Assembly (NCBI RefSeq): GCF_018343715.1
Contig: NZ_JAGYPL010000002.1
Coordinates: 336,404 to 400,403 of the forward strand
Direction of reading: 5' to 3'
Source of the DNA: Bacillus sp. FJAT-49711
GTDB taxonomy: Bacteria > Bacillota > Bacilli > Bacillales > Bacillaceae_C
Length of the DNA: 64,000 bases
The notes beneath the pieces were generated by a model. That model was not told the DNA's origin. It ran no database searches and saw nothing but the letters and a program-made list of their open reading frames with translations. The position numbers and the translations under genes were made by a program. Shown here piece by piece: positions 17,167-26,807 of the stretch. Every line of letters starts with the position of its first letter. The stretch's first letter is position 1.

Positions 17167-17194
17167 CCGTCTGCGCATTCAGACGGCTTTTTTT
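17167..17194 (+). terminator. Riboswitch expression-platform terminator
   Basis: CCGTCTG (17167-17173) pairs with CAGACGG (17180-17186) and is followed by CTTTTTTT. It lies 30 bases before the first transporter gene, consistent with TPP-dependent premature termination. Confidence 0.9.
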
Positions 17195-17223
17195 GTATAA
17201 AAAGAGAAAAGGGGTTGGGTAAG

Positions 17224-17790
17224 GTGAAATTGAAATTTACAGATATACTGATCACTGTGATGATCGGGATTGTTTTCGGTATTATTATGAAGTTTTGGGA
17301 TGATTTATACACGGTTGTAAAGCCAATGCTTCCGGTTGCACGTCAATTAATTTATGGAATGTGGTTTATGGTTGCTCCATTTGCCTTTTTGCTTATTAGA
17401 AAGCCTGGTGTTGCGTTATTATCAAGTGTAGCTGCGGCGGGGCTATCAGCATTTATCGGCCATGGCATAGAAGTTCTTATTTATGGTTTTGTTCAAGGCT
17501 TAGGAGCCGAGTTATTATTCGCTGGATTCAGGTATAAGAAATTCGGGATTATAGTCGCGGGATTAGCTGGGATTGCATCTTGTTTTGCTGGCTTCTTTTT
17601 AGATTTGTTTTATGGGTATGCGAATTTGGAAGCATGGGCGTTATTTACGAAATACGGATTACGCGTAATTAGTGCTTTCCTATTTACAGGAGTATTCGCT
17701 TATTATATCGTTCGTGCTTTAGAAGGGACGGGCGTAACGAATTTAATAAGGCCGGTTTCCAAGGAAGAATATTCGCTGCTAGATAAATAG
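17224..17790 (+). CDS. ykoE: ECF transporter S component for thiamine/HMP, YkoE type
   Basis: Membrane substrate-binding (S) subunit of an energy-coupling-factor transporter, about 188 residues with five or six hydrophobic helices. The sequence matches YkoE (FTDILITVMIGIVFGIIMKFWDD at the start; GLGAELLFAGFRYKKFG in the middle). The frame is open from a TTG at 17215, but that codon abuts the AAAAGGGG ribosome site; GTG at 17224 is at a better distance. It sits directly behind the TPP riboswitch and its terminator and is followed by YkoD- and YkoC-type genes. Confidence 0.9.
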   Translation: MKLKFTDILITVMIGIVFGIIMKFWDDLYTVVKPMLPVARQLIYGMWFMVAPFAFLLIRKPGVALLSSVAAAGLSAFIGHGIEVLIYGFVQGLGAELLFAGFRYKKFGIIVAGLAGIASCFAGFFLDLFYGYANLEAWALFTKYGLRVISAFLFTGVFAYYIVRALEGTGVTNLIRPVSKEEYSLLDK

Positions 17791-17851
17791 ATTAGTATTG
17801 GTTGAGAAGGGCCTCAATACTCTTATTTTTTCAAAAAGTTAGGTGATTCCT

Positions 17852-19354
17852 TTGAGTAAAAAACAACAGGATACGATAATGGGAGTTTCAAACTTACGAC
17901 TAAAATTTCCAGGAGAGCCATCTTTGATTTTCAAAGATCTCTCCTTTACCGTTTTAAAGGGAGAAAAGGTTTTGTTGCTTGGCCCGAGCGGCTGCGGAAA
18001 ATCAACATTACTTCAGGTGCTAAGCGGGATTGTTCCTAATTCAATTGAAGTTCCTCTCAAATATGATTCAATCCTGCTCCCTGATTCATGGGGATTCGTT
18101 TTTCAAGATCCTGATACGCAGTTTTGTATGCCTTATGTGGATGAAGAACTAGCCTTTGTGTTGGAGAATTTGAATATACCACGGGAGCAAATGGATGAGC
18201 TAATTAAAGAGGCTCTTGCAAGTGTGGGTTTAGGTTCACTGGTTGTGCACACGTTGATTCAGGATCTATCTCAAGGCATGAAACAGCGTTTGGCGCTCGC
18301 TTCGGTATTATTACTTCAGCCAGATGTTCTTTTTCTTGATGAACCGTCTGCTTTGTTGGATCCGGAAGGTACAGTTCAAATCTGGGATTCAGTGAAGGAA
18401 ATAGCAAAGGATAAAACAGTCATCATTGTTGAGCATAAAATTGATCAAATTGCCGACTGGGTTGATCGTGTCGTTCTTTTCAATCCGAATGGAGTAATCA
18501 TTGCTGACGGACATCCGTCCGTTATTTTTGAAAGGCATCATAAGGAGCTTATCGAATATGGTATTTGGTATCCCGATGTGTGGCATGATTATGTTAATTC
18601 GGTACAATTTAAAAGAATTGAAGAGTCTCGGAGATTAGAAAAAACTCCAAGTTCGTCCATTATGAAACTTCAGGATTTTAAAGGATACCGGGGGAAAAAA
18701 GAAAAATTAACTATACATGGGGCAGAAGTAAGAAAAGGAAGCTGGGTTGCGATTATCGGTGAGAACGGAGCTGGAAAAAGTACGCTTCTTTTATCATTAA
18801 TGCAATTGATTCGTACATCGGGTGAGTATGAAGTTGGAGAAAAAAAGATTGACTTGAAAAAAAAGAAAAAGACTCCGCCATCAGGCCTCTCACTCGTTTT
18901 CCAGAATCCCGAGCTTCAATTTGTAACGAATTCCGTTTTTGAGGAAATTGCCTTTTCGTATGCAACAGCTGGATTGCCTGATACCGAGATTCGTCCGAAC
19001 GTAATGGATTTATTAGACATGTTCCAAATCCACGTCAATGAAAATCGTCATCCATTTCAATTATCAATTGGGCAAAAACGCAGGCTTAGTGTAGCAACTG
19101 CATTTGCTCAAGGGGCTGACGTACTTTTACTCGATGAGCCGACATTTGGCCAAGATGCAAGAAACACTTTTATTATTCTAGAGCAATTAGAAGAACTGCG
19201 CAAAAATGGTACGACTATCATTATGGTTACTCATGATATGATGATTGCTGAACACTTTACGACTGAAGTATGGACGATTGATAAGGGAAGATTGATTCAA
19301 CAGGAGCAAAAAGGAAAGGAGAATGCATATGCAGGAATGGTTCACTCCCGTTAG
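17852..19354 (+). CDS. ykoD: ECF transporter duplicated ATPase, YkoD type
   Basis: Fused energy-coupling ATPase of about 500 residues with two ABC domains. The first has Walker A GPSGCGKST, signature LSQGMKQ and Walker B VLFLDEPSALLD. The second has GENGAGKST, LSIGQKR and VLLLDEPTFGQD. The frame is open from a GTG at 17843, but the TTG at 17852 is correctly spaced from AGGTGAT. It powers the YkoE/YkoC complex for thiamine-precursor uptake under TPP riboswitch control. Its 3' end overlaps the ykoC-like gene by 26 bases. Confidence 0.92.
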   Translation: MSKKQQDTIMGVSNLRLKFPGEPSLIFKDLSFTVLKGEKVLLLGPSGCGKSTLLQVLSGIVPNSIEVPLKYDSILLPDSWGFVFQDPDTQFCMPYVDEELAFVLENLNIPREQMDELIKEALASVGLGSLVVHTLIQDLSQGMKQRLALASVLLLQPDVLFLDEPSALLDPEGTVQIWDSVKEIAKDKTVIIVEHKIDQIADWVDRVVLFNPNGVIIADGHPSVIFERHHKELIEYGIWYPDVWHDYVNSVQFKRIEESRRLEKTPSSSIMKLQDFKGYRGKKEKLTIHGAEVRKGSWVAIIGENGAGKSTLLLSLMQLIRTSGEYEVGEKKIDLKKKKKTPPSGLSLVFQNPELQFVTNSVFEEIAFSYATAGLPDTEIRPNVMDLLDMFQIHVNENRHPFQLSIGQKRRLSVATAFAQGADVLLLDEPTFGQDARNTFIILEQLEELRKNGTTIIMVTHDMMIAEHFTTEVWTIDKGRLIQQEQKGKENAYAGMVHSR

Positions 19355-20090
19355 AGAAACATGGCTTTACCGTGTTAACCCTGCCTTGAAATTCGCCTTA
19401 TTTTTCATCATGCTCCTAGTTGTCCTATTCAATCAAAACGTTGGCTTTACCTTCAATCAAATGATCTTATATGGAATCATTTTATACGGATTCAGCGGAT
19501 ATTCTTGGAAAAGATTACTCCTTTTTTCTCTGCCGATTATCCTTTCGTTTTTTTCATCGGCGATTACGATGATTTTATTTGGAAAAGGGGAAACAGTTTG
19601 GTGGTCATGGGGTCTCATTAAAATATCAGAGGAAAGTGTCAACTATGGATTATTATTAGGGTATAAAACCGCTTGTTTCGGCTTTTTAGGCCTGGCTTTC
19701 GTATTAACTTCAAAACCGATTCTTTTTTTCTATGCACTTATGCAACAATTTCGTCTTCCCTCTAAGTATGCATATAGCTTTATTGCGTCGATCCGCATGT
19801 TGCCTGTAATTGTCGATGAATTACAAACAAGAACTAATGCATTGAAAGTGCGAGGCGTTCAATTTTCTAAAGGTGTAAAAGGCTATTTTGAAAGATTAAG
19901 AATGTACACCGTACCCTTATTTGCACAAAGTATACGCAGAGCCCAAAGGGTTGCTGTTGCGATGGAAGCAAAACGTTATCAAATGGGTGCTAAGAGAACG
20001 TACTTCTATCCGACAACGTATTCAAAAATGGATATCGTGTTCGTAGCAATGATGGTGATTTCCTTTGTTTCCGCCTATTTATTGGCTTAA
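19329..20090 (+). CDS. ykoC: ECF transporter T component, YkoC type
   Basis: Transmembrane coupling (T) subunit of about 253 residues. It has an N-terminal [12 protein letters not shown] motif, several membrane helices, and the coupling-helix region [11 protein letters not shown], then [17 protein letters not shown], with the paired Arg-containing motifs typical of CbiQ-like proteins. The ATG at 19329 is seven bases from GGAG and is preferred over the ATG at 19323. In Bacillus subtilis the operon is ykoFEDC; here no YkoF-like gene precedes ykoE. Confidence 0.92.
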   Translation: MQEWFTPVRETWLYRVNPALKFALFFIMLLVVLFNQNVGFTFNQMILYGIILYGFSGYSWKRLLLFSLPIILSFFSSAITMILFGKGETVWWSWGLIKISEESVNYGLLLGYKTACFGFLGLAFVLTSKPILFFYALMQQFRLPSKYAYSFIASIRMLPVIVDELQTRTNALKVRGVQFSKGVKGYFERLRMYTVPLFAQSIRRAQRVAVAMEAKRYQMGAKRTYFYPTTYSKMDIVFVAMMVISFVSAYLLA

Positions 20091-20143
20091 TATGGTACGA
20101 TAGGCATAGATGGAAAGAATGGAATAATGGAGGAAATGCAATT

Positions 20144-20482
20144 ATGTCTAATTTACCAAATTGCCCTAAGTGCAATTCTGAATATACGTACGAAGACGGG
20201 AGCCTTCTCGTTTGTCCAGAGTGTGCCCATGAGTGGAGTGTGCAAGAAAATGGAATTTCTACAGATGAACAGGTAGTAAAAGACGCTCACGGAAATATCT
20301 TAAACGATGGCGATACGGTGACGATCATTAAAGATCTGAAAGTAAAAGGAAGCTCTTCCGTTTTAAAGATTGGTACAAAGGTGAAAAATATCCGTCTAGT
20401 CGACGGAGACCACGATATTGATTGTAAAATAGATGGATTTGGTGCAATGAAGTTAAAATCAGAATTTGTGAAAAAAGCGTAA
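20144..20482 (+). CDS. PhnA/YjdM-family zinc ribbon protein
   Basis: Small soluble protein of 112 residues. The N-terminal zinc ribbon is CPKC (8-11) with CPEC (25-28), followed by an SH3-like beta domain with the family hallmark [25 protein letters not shown]. The family was named for alkylphosphonate genes, but the protein has no shown role in phosphonate breakdown. The ribosome site GGAGGAAATG precedes the ATG. A terminator follows, so it is probably monocistronic. Confidence 0.92.
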   Translation: MSNLPNCPKCNSEYTYEDGSLLVCPECAHEWSVQENGISTDEQVVKDAHGNILNDGDTVTIIKDLKVKGSSSVLKIGTKVKNIRLVDGDHDIDCKIDGFGAMKLKSEFVKKA

Positions 20483-20504
20483 TACAAATTAATAGTGGTT
20501 TTTA

Positions 20505-20535
20505 AAGTCAGGCATTCTTGCTTGGCTTTTTATTT
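20505..20535 (+). terminator. Rho-independent terminator after the PhnA-like gene
   Basis: AGTCAGGC pairs with GCTTGGCT (GU pairs allowed) across a six-base loop, followed by TTTTTATTTTT. Confidence 0.75.
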
Positions 20536-20680
20536 TTCATAAATAGGTTGAAAATGAAGATCCGTATTGTCTACTATATGTTTGTGATACAAAGTAAATT
20601 ATTGCAAGCTTTGAGCAGCAAATGAGTCCTCAAACAAAAAAGCATAGAAAAACTAGTAATTAAGTGGTAGAGGTGGATGT

Positions 20681-21717
20681 ATGTTTTACGATGTAGTCGT
20701 TATTGGTGGTGGCCAGGCAGGATTGGCCATGGGTTATTACTTAAGGAAAATGTCTTTATCTTTTATTATTCTCGATAATAATGAATCTATCGGTGATGCT
20801 TGGCGAAAACGGTATGACTCACTAGTATTATTTACCCGAGATTATATAGTTCATTACCAGGTCTGCTATTGAAGGGTGATCCTTCCGGATTTCCCACAAA
20901 AAATGAAGTTGCTAATTACATGAAGCAATACGCTCAATCGTTCAATTTGCCTATTCAGTTGAAGTGTGAAGTGACAAAGCTTCGGAAGGAAAACGGTCAA
21001 TACTATATAGTCACGAATGACTCTATTATAAAAACGAAAAAAGTGATCATCGCAACAGGTCCTTTTCATACTCCTAGAATTCCATCTTTTGCAAAAGAAC
21101 TTCCTAAAGATATTGTACAGCTTCATTCTTCCGAATATAAAAATAAATCGCAACTAAATCAGGGTTCTGTACTAGTCGTTGGAGGGGGGAACTCTGGTGC
21201 ACAAATAGCTGTTGAACTATCGGCTTCCCATGAAACATATTTATCTATTGGACATAAGATTCAGTTTCTTCCTTTATCCATCGGTAAGAAAAGCTTTTTT
21301 TGGTGGTATGAGAAACTAGGACTATTGAAAGCAAGTGGTGACTCTTTTATCGGAAAAAAAGTAAAAGGGAAACCAGATCCAGTATTTGGTTATGAATTAA
21401 AAGAGAAAGTCCAGAAAAAAGAAATTCAACTTAAACCGAGAACTAAATCAATGAAGGAAAGTTCATTTCAATTTGATGATTTGTCGACTTTACACGTACA
21501 GAATGTCATTTGGGCAACTGGTTTTTACAAAGATTTTTCATGGATTGAAGTTGCAAGTCTTTTTGATGAAAATGGTAATATAAAGCATCGAAGAGGGGTA
21601 ACGGAACATGATGGTTTATACTTTCTTGGTCTGCCTTGGCAGCAGCATAGAGGTTCAGCTCTTTTATTAGGGGTAGTGGCCGATGCTGAATATTTAGTTC
21701 AACAATTAAAAAAGTAA
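20681..21717 (+). pseudogene. FAD/NAD(P)-dependent monooxygenase (CzcO-like), frameshifted
   Basis: The product would be a flavin-containing monooxygenase-like oxidoreductase of about 345 residues. The first frame (20681-20872) has the FAD Rossmann motif VIGGGQAGLAMGYYL and reads SIGDAWRKRYDSLVLFT before going out of register. The second (from about 20838 to 21717) continues in the next frame with YSSLPGLLLKGDPSGFPT, then the NADPH motif VVGGGNSGAQIA near 21177 and the C-terminal ATG-type motif WATGFYKDFSW. Restoring one C in the CCC run at 20835-20837 joins both halves perfectly. Either a recent one-base deletion or a base-call error; the reading frames show no other damage. Confidence 0.9.
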
Positions 21718-21950
21718 TATATTAATTTAATTTTATCAAGGGGTAGATTTTAATTAAGTAAAGTATATGTTTTCTTTAAGTTTATTTTATGCTTGATAAA
21801 TCGATAGGCAAGTGCTGTATTTTTCCTTATAGTGTCTTTCAAAGAAAGATAAGGATTAATTAATATAATTCCAGAAGGTGTGTGCTATTGTAGGCATGCC
21901 CTTATTAATTATGCAAAAACTAAATTTGAAAAACGCTTTACTTTAATTAG

Positions 21951-21997
21951 GTTTAACGCTAAACTTAAAAATACCGCAACTAGTTTAACGTTAAACT
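21951..21997. promoter_or_regulatory. Two LacI-type operators upstream of the sugar ABC operon
   Basis: GTTTAACGCTAAAC (21951-21964) and the perfect palindrome AGTTTAACGTTAAACT (21982-21997) have centres 32 bases apart, close to three helical turns. Both have the central CG of LacI/CcpA-type sites. They precede the binding-protein gene, and the likely repressor is the LacI protein encoded at 25433-26467. Confidence 0.8.
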
Positions 21998-22017
21998 TAA
22001 AAAATGGAGGTACTATA

Positions 22018-23397
22018 ATGAAAAAATTTCTTGGAATAATGATGCTAGCTTTATTATTGGTTGCTTTGACAGCGTGTTCATCAAGCAAAAACAATTCTGG
22101 AGGAATTAAGGATGAGCAGGCAGACAAAGGTTTAGAGGTAATGGGCGAAACAATAAAGTATGATCCAAATAAACTAGTAAATAACGGTGATCCAATAGAA
22201 ATCGAATATTGGACTTGGGTAGACAATGATGCAGTAATCAAAATGGCTAAAGAATATGAAAAAATATATCCAAATGTAAAAATAAAAGTTGCAGTACAAC
22301 CTTGGGATGATATTTGGACTAAATTGCCACTAGCCTTAAAAGGGAAAAGCGGACCAGCGATGTTCGGAATCCATAATTCTCAACATGATATCTTAATCCC
22401 ATACTTAGCTCCTTATGATATTCCTGTAAGTGATTTGGAAGCTGATTTTAACTCCGTAAATCCTCATGTGATTGATGGTAAGGTTTATTATATAGATTCA
22501 GTAATTAATACAGGAAATATCTATTATAATAAGAAACTTTGGACTGAGGCAGGATTAACAGATTCAGATATACCAAAGACTTGGAATCAATTTAGAGAAG
22601 TTGCGAAAAAGTTAACAAAAGTTGAAAATGGCAAAATGGTACAAGCCGGCTTTAATTACAATGGAGGCGGCGGATATAATGCCCTTTACCAAGGTATGAA
22701 TTATCAAAAAGGAGTTTTAATGTTTAAGGAAGACGGCAAGACTGCAAACTTTGATAATGAAGCAACAAAGGAAACTACAAAGCTTTTAGTCGATCTATAT
22801 GAAGTAGATAAAGTAGGCTCGAAAGACTTTGGGGATGACTCAACTATGAGTTTTGGTAATGGCCAGTCCGCTATGGTTTATAAATGGGGCTGGATGGCGG
22901 GTGAATTAGCCAATAAATATCCAGATATTGAATATGGAGTGTTTGCTACCCCTACGCCTTCAGAAGATGTCCCATTTGCATATGATCGATATAACGGTGA
23001 AAGTACACCGGGAATAAATACTAATCAATCAGATGAACAACAGGCTGTAGCACAAGATTTTCTAAAGTATCTATTGGCTAACGATAACTATTCAAAAGAA
23101 GTTGCGTTTTTAAATGCATCTTTCCCGACTAAAAAATCATTAGTTGAAGATGAAGAGATCTTGAATGATCCAGTTTTGAAAGTTTTAGCACCTCGAATCG
23201 AACGCTTGATTTGGCCAGGACCTTTCCCTGCAACAATTGAAACAACAGCTAATCAAGTGATAGAAAATATCTTATATAATGGTCAAGATCTAAACGCATC
23301 TATAAAAGAAGGCCAAGAAAAAATGGAATCTGATATGAAAGATTCTAACTTTAAATCATTAGAAGACAAGTATCAATTTTATAGTGAACTAAAATAA
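22018..23397 (+). CDS. Sugar ABC transporter substrate-binding lipoprotein
   Basis: Extracellular family 1 solute-binding protein of 459 residues. The signal peptide MKKFLGIMMLALLLVALTAC ends in a lipobox with C20 lipidated. The mature part starts with a YWTWVDND strand and the KMAKEYEKIYPNVKI segment common to MalE-like proteins; DFLKYLLA and SFPTKKSLV motifs follow near the C-terminus. The ATG at 22018 is behind AATGGAGG; the longer upstream frame lacks a ribosome site and would run through the operators. First gene of an operon with two permeases; the ATPase is not encoded here, so a shared MsmX-like ATPase elsewhere is probable. The sugar is unknown. Confidence 0.92.
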   Translation: MKKFLGIMMLALLLVALTACSSSKNNSGGIKDEQADKGLEVMGETIKYDPNKLVNNGDPIEIEYWTWVDNDAVIKMAKEYEKIYPNVKIKVAVQPWDDIWTKLPLALKGKSGPAMFGIHNSQHDILIPYLAPYDIPVSDLEADFNSVNPHVIDGKVYYIDSVINTGNIYYNKKLWTEAGLTDSDIPKTWNQFREVAKKLTKVENGKMVQAGFNYNGGGGYNALYQGMNYQKGVLMFKEDGKTANFDNEATKETTKLLVDLYEVDKVGSKDFGDDSTMSFGNGQSAMVYKWGWMAGELANKYPDIEYGVFATPTPSEDVPFAYDRYNGESTPGINTNQSDEQQAVAQDFLKYLLANDNYSKEVAFLNASFPTKKSLVEDEEILNDPVLKVLAPRIERLIWPGPFPATIETTANQVIENILYNGQDLNASIKEGQEKMESDMKDSNFKSLEDKYQFYSELK

Positions 23398-23406
23398 ATA
23401 TGTATT

Positions 23407-23436
23407 GGCAGCGGTCACTGCTAAGTGTCTGCTGCC
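23407..23436 (+). other. Intercistronic stem-loop between binding protein and permease genes
   Basis: GGCAGC (23407-23412) pairs with GCTGCC (23431-23436), with further inner pairs (CACT/AGTG). No T run follows, so it is more likely an mRNA 3'-end stabiliser that keeps the binding-protein message abundant than a terminator. Confidence 0.6.
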
Positions 23437-23461
23437 TTCATTATTAAAGAAGGAGATAAAC

Positions 23462-24346
23462 ATGGGGGCCTCTAATCAAGGAAACATCAAAAAATGGTTA
23501 AGTTTGAAAAACACAGCTATTTTATTTCTAGTCGTATATTTCTCCATTTTTATGATTTATCCAATTTTCAAAGCTTTTGCAGGAAGTTTACATAATTGGA
23601 ATCCACTGATTGATAAATATGATTTTGTCGGATTAGCTAACTTTAAAACGGTCATTCAAAGTAAATTGTTTTGGGAGTCTATTAAAAATACGTTATTCTT
23701 CACTTTCTTTTCAGTACTTTTCCGAGTTGTTATAGGGTTAGGGCTGGCAATGTTATTATATTCAAGGTTGGTAAAATTCAAGTCATTCTTTAATGGATTG
23801 TTTTATATGCCAACAATTACTCCATTAGTAGCAGTCTCATTTGTTTGGTTATGGATGTTTAATCCTCAGTTTGGTTTAATTAATAATATTTTTAATTTGG
23901 ACATTAATTGGTTGAATGATACGAAATATGCTTTGCCTGCTATAACCATAATGACAATATGGAAAGATTATGGCTATGCTGCGGTCATTTTTTTGGCTGG
24001 TTTAATGGGATTGCCTAAGGATGTTTTTGAGGCCGCTGATGTTGATGGTGCTAGTAAATTCCGGAAATTTGTCCATATTACTCTTCCATTACTAAAACCT
24101 ATAACTATATTTGTTGTCATTACGTCTTTAATTTCATACCTTCAAGCATATGTGCAGATTCTAATTATGACAGAGGGTGGACCTGGAACTTCAACTTATG
24201 TTATTTCATACTTAATCTTTGATGAAGCATTTGTGAAGTACAATTTTGGAACAGCTTCTGCCATGTCAATCATATTATTTGTGATAATTGGTATTTTGAC
24301 AGCATTAATGTTTAAAGTGACTGGTGAAAGGAAGATGACACCATGA
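23462..24346 (+). CDS. Sugar ABC transporter permease, MalF type
   Basis: Integral membrane permease of 294 residues with about six membrane helices. The EAA loop is EAADVDGASKFRKFVHITLP, near residue 195. The ATG at 23462 is preceded by AAGGAGATAAAC. The end overlaps the next permease gene by four bases (ATGA), so the two are translated together. Works with the lipoprotein at 22018-23397 and the MalG-type partner. Confidence 0.93.
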   Translation: MGASNQGNIKKWLSLKNTAILFLVVYFSIFMIYPIFKAFAGSLHNWNPLIDKYDFVGLANFKTVIQSKLFWESIKNTLFFTFFSVLFRVVIGLGLAMLLYSRLVKFKSFFNGLFYMPTITPLVAVSFVWLWMFNPQFGLINNIFNLDINWLNDTKYALPAITIMTIWKDYGYAAVIFLAGLMGLPKDVFEAADVDGASKFRKFVHITLPLLKPITIFVVITSLISYLQAYVQILIMTEGGPGTSTYVISYLIFDEAFVKYNFGTASAMSIILFVIIGILTALMFKVTGERKMTP

Positions 24347-25158
24347 AAAAAGTTAAAACAATCGCTCTCAATCTCATCCTTTTAGCAATGGCGATCATAA
24401 CAATCATACCTTTCCTGTGGATGTTAGTTTCTTCATTTGCGCCCAATAGTGAGATTGTTAAAATTGGAGGTTCCTTCTGGCCAAGCGAGTTTACCTTAAA
24501 TAATTATGTCGGGATTCAAGAAAAATTTAATTTTATGAGGATGTTTGGAAACAGTTTATTTATATCAATTGTAATAACATTAATTACTATTTATACGAGT
24601 GTATTATTAGGTTTTGTTTTTGCGAAATTTAAATTCAAAGGTAATAATTTTCTGTTTTCACTTGTGTTATCTACAATGATGATCCCTTGGGCAGTCACCA
24701 TTATACCTAAATATGAAATGATGATGGATTTTGGGTGGCTAGATACTTACACATCTTTAATAATTCCTTCTATGGTTAGTGCATTTGGAGTCTTTATGTT
24801 TCGGCAATCCATTTCGCAGATTTCGGATGAAATGTTAGAGGCGGCAAGGGTAGATGGAGCTTCAGATTGGTTTATATTTCATAGAATTATTATACCGATG
24901 TCTAGAAATACGATTTCAAGTTTAGCAATCTTTCAATTTCTATGGAGTTGGGAAGATTTCTTATGGCCTTATTTAATGATAAATGATCAGGCGAAACAGT
25001 TGCTTCCAGTTGGTTTAAGAATCTTTAATGGTCAATATGGTACGGACTATGGCGGCCTTTTTGCAGCTACGTCAGTTGCAATTATCCCTGTTTTAATTAT
25101 CTACCTCGTATTCCAAAAGCAATTTATTGCAGGTATTCAAAGTGGTTCAGGTAAATAA
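24343..25158 (+). CDS. Sugar ABC transporter permease, MalG type
   Basis: Integral membrane permease of 271 residues. The EAA loop is EAARVDGASDWFIFHRIIIP, followed by FLWSWEDFLWPYLM, and the C-terminus QFIAGIQSGSGK resembles that of the partial permease at 1-536. Its ATG overlaps the MalF-type stop codon. A G-rich hairpin terminator follows, ending the three-gene operon before the LacI gene. Confidence 0.93.
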   Translation: MKKVKTIALNLILLAMAIITIIPFLWMLVSSFAPNSEIVKIGGSFWPSEFTLNNYVGIQEKFNFMRMFGNSLFISIVITLITIYTSVLLGFVFAKFKFKGNNFLFSLVLSTMMIPWAVTIIPKYEMMMDFGWLDTYTSLIIPSMVSAFGVFMFRQSISQISDEMLEAARVDGASDWFIFHRIIIPMSRNTISSLAIFQFLWSWEDFLWPYLMINDQAKQLLPVGLRIFNGQYGTDYGGLFAATSVAIIPVLIIYLVFQKQFIAGIQSGSGK

Positions 25159-25299
25159 TGAATTGAGTTAATAATCGAAGCCTATATAAATCTCCAAATT
25201 CTTTCTGGCAGGAATTTAACAGTAAAATGTCGAATTTCTATTATTAAGAATAAAATTAGAAAAATAATAGTATTATTTCAATTTATATTTTTTCTAAAG

Positions 25300-25345
25300 C
25301 ATAAAGGACAGGGGGGGGGAGATCCCTTGTCTCTTATGTTTTAAT
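25300..25345 (+). terminator. Terminator after the sugar ABC operon
   Basis: CATAAAGGACAGGG and CCCTTGTCTCTTATG can form an imperfect stem closing a loop that holds part of a nine-base G run (25311-25319); TTTTAATTTTTG follows. Confidence 0.75.
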
Positions 25346-25432
25346 TTTTGTTGCCAAATGACAAAACATAAGGGCGAATATATGGGTCCAACCTGAAAAA
25401 ATCAGGCAATAAATGTAAGCGAGGAATCTAGT

Positions 25433-26467
25433 ATGAAAGTAAATTTAAAAAGGATTGCCGATGAAGCTGGAGTCAGTATGACTACTGTCACAAATGTCAT
25501 TAAAAAAAGAACAAATCGAGTTTCTGAAGAAAAAATAGAACTGATTGAGAGTATTATCAAAAAGTACAATTATACCCCAAATATGAATGCTAGATCATTA
25601 TCAAATTCTTCCTCAAATTTAATTGGACTTTTATACCATTCTGAGGGAGAGAGAATTAACTTCTCTGACCCCTTCGTATCAGAGGTATTAGCAGGAATAG
25701 AAGAGAAAGCAAAGGATTTGGGATACTTTGTATTAGTATATAATTTTCAATCGATAGAGGACATAATAGCTGTACAAAATAATTGGAAGTTTGAAGGATT
25801 TATTGTCGTAGGAGTTCTGGAGAAAATATTTGAAGGCGTTCAAAAAGAGGTTTCAGAAGATACGCCAGTTGTATTTGTAGACACTCATTTTTCAAATACA
25901 ATGAGAAATAAATATAAAAATTTGTCAAATCGCTTTTTTATATGTAGTGCAGATGAAAAAGCAGGGTATGATGCAACTAAGTTTATACTAGAGCAAGGAC
26001 ATGAAAATATTGCTTTTCTATCATTTAAATTTAATCCCGATGAGACCGGTGTAATTAACGAACGTTTTATGGGCTTTATAAGAGCGATAAAGGAAAATGG
26101 AAATAATTTTAATAAAAAGTTATTATTCACTAATGAAGATTTTGAAACAATTGCTAAAAGTTTAGATAAATTTACGGCTATTGTAGTTTCTTCAGATTTT
26201 TTAGCGGTAAAACTGATTCACTACTTAAGAAGGAAAGGTTTATTTAATAAGGATAAACTTTCAATTGTAGGATTCGATGATGTCTCTTATGCGCAATTTT
26301 TAGAGCCGCCATTAACTACAATTAGATTAAACCAAAAAAATAAAGGGGTAACGGCATTTAACGTTTTGTATAAAGTTATTCAAAAAGAACCAGTAGAAAA
26401 ATTTATCACTTTACCTGGTGAACTAGTGATCAGAGAATCAGTTACAACATTAAATATAGTCAATTGA
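25433..26467 (+). CDS. LacI-family transcriptional regulator
   Basis: Repressor of 344 residues. The N-terminal LacI helix-turn-helix is LKRIADEAGVSMTTVTNVIK with the hinge segment YTPNMNARSLSNS; a periplasmic-binding-like sugar domain follows (SDPFVSEVLAGIEEKA; IVGFDDVSYAQFLEPPLTTI near residue 280). The start has GCGAGGA upstream. It lies directly after the sugar ABC operon, whose promoter region carries two LacI-type operators, so it most likely controls that operon in response to the imported sugar. Confidence 0.93.
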   Translation: MKVNLKRIADEAGVSMTTVTNVIKKRTNRVSEEKIELIESIIKKYNYTPNMNARSLSNSSSNLIGLLYHSEGERINFSDPFVSEVLAGIEEKAKDLGYFVLVYNFQSIEDIIAVQNNWKFEGFIVVGVLEKIFEGVQKEVSEDTPVVFVDTHFSNTMRNKYKNLSNRFFICSADEKAGYDATKFILEQGHENIAFLSFKFNPDETGVINERFMGFIRAIKENGNNFNKKLLFTNEDFETIAKSLDKFTAIVVSSDFLAVKLIHYLRRKGLFNKDKLSIVGFDDVSYAQFLEPPLTTIRLNQKNKGVTAFNVLYKVIQKEPVEKFITLPGELVIRESVTTLNIVN

Positions 26468-26530
26468 ACTAAGAAAGTATCAATTTTTTAGGAGATTGTT
26501 GGAAGCGCTTTAGGAGGTAAGAGAAGGCAG

Positions 26531-26742
26531 ATGGAAGTTTTGAATGAATTGACTCAATCAAAGGATTAGTAAAACTGGCAAAGCGGGCACTAGAAGTTGC
26601 TGGATACAAACGGTTGGAGCAATTAACAAAGGTTACTGAATCGGAGCTTTTGAAGCTGCATGGAATGGGGCCAAATGCTTTAGTGAAGATCCGCCTTGCC
26701 TTTGCCGAAAAAGGATGGACATTATTAGAAGTTCAAGATTAA
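26531..26742 (+). pseudogene. Helix-hairpin-helix / RNAP-alpha-CTD-like small protein, frameshifted
   Basis: Reading from the ATG at 26531 gives MEVLNELTQSKD and then a stop. Shifting one base at the TT at 26566-26567 (an original TTT) continues as LVKLAKRALEVAGY, then LEQLTKVTESELLKLHGMGP and EKGWTLLEVQD to the stop at 26740-26742. The whole is a 70-residue helix-hairpin-helix DNA-binding protein of a family common in Bacilli. The break is a one-base deletion; coding sense is otherwise intact. Confidence 0.8.
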
Positions 26743-26807
26743 TATATTCTTGCTTAAATAATATTAAATTTAGTGCACATTTTTGCATTTTGAGCATAAG
26801 TAAATAA

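Noticed and set aside
26499..26512. cre-like sequence TGGAAGCGCTTTAG after the LacI gene
   Set aside because: Three mismatches to the CcpA consensus, and it lies behind rather than ahead of the sugar operon.
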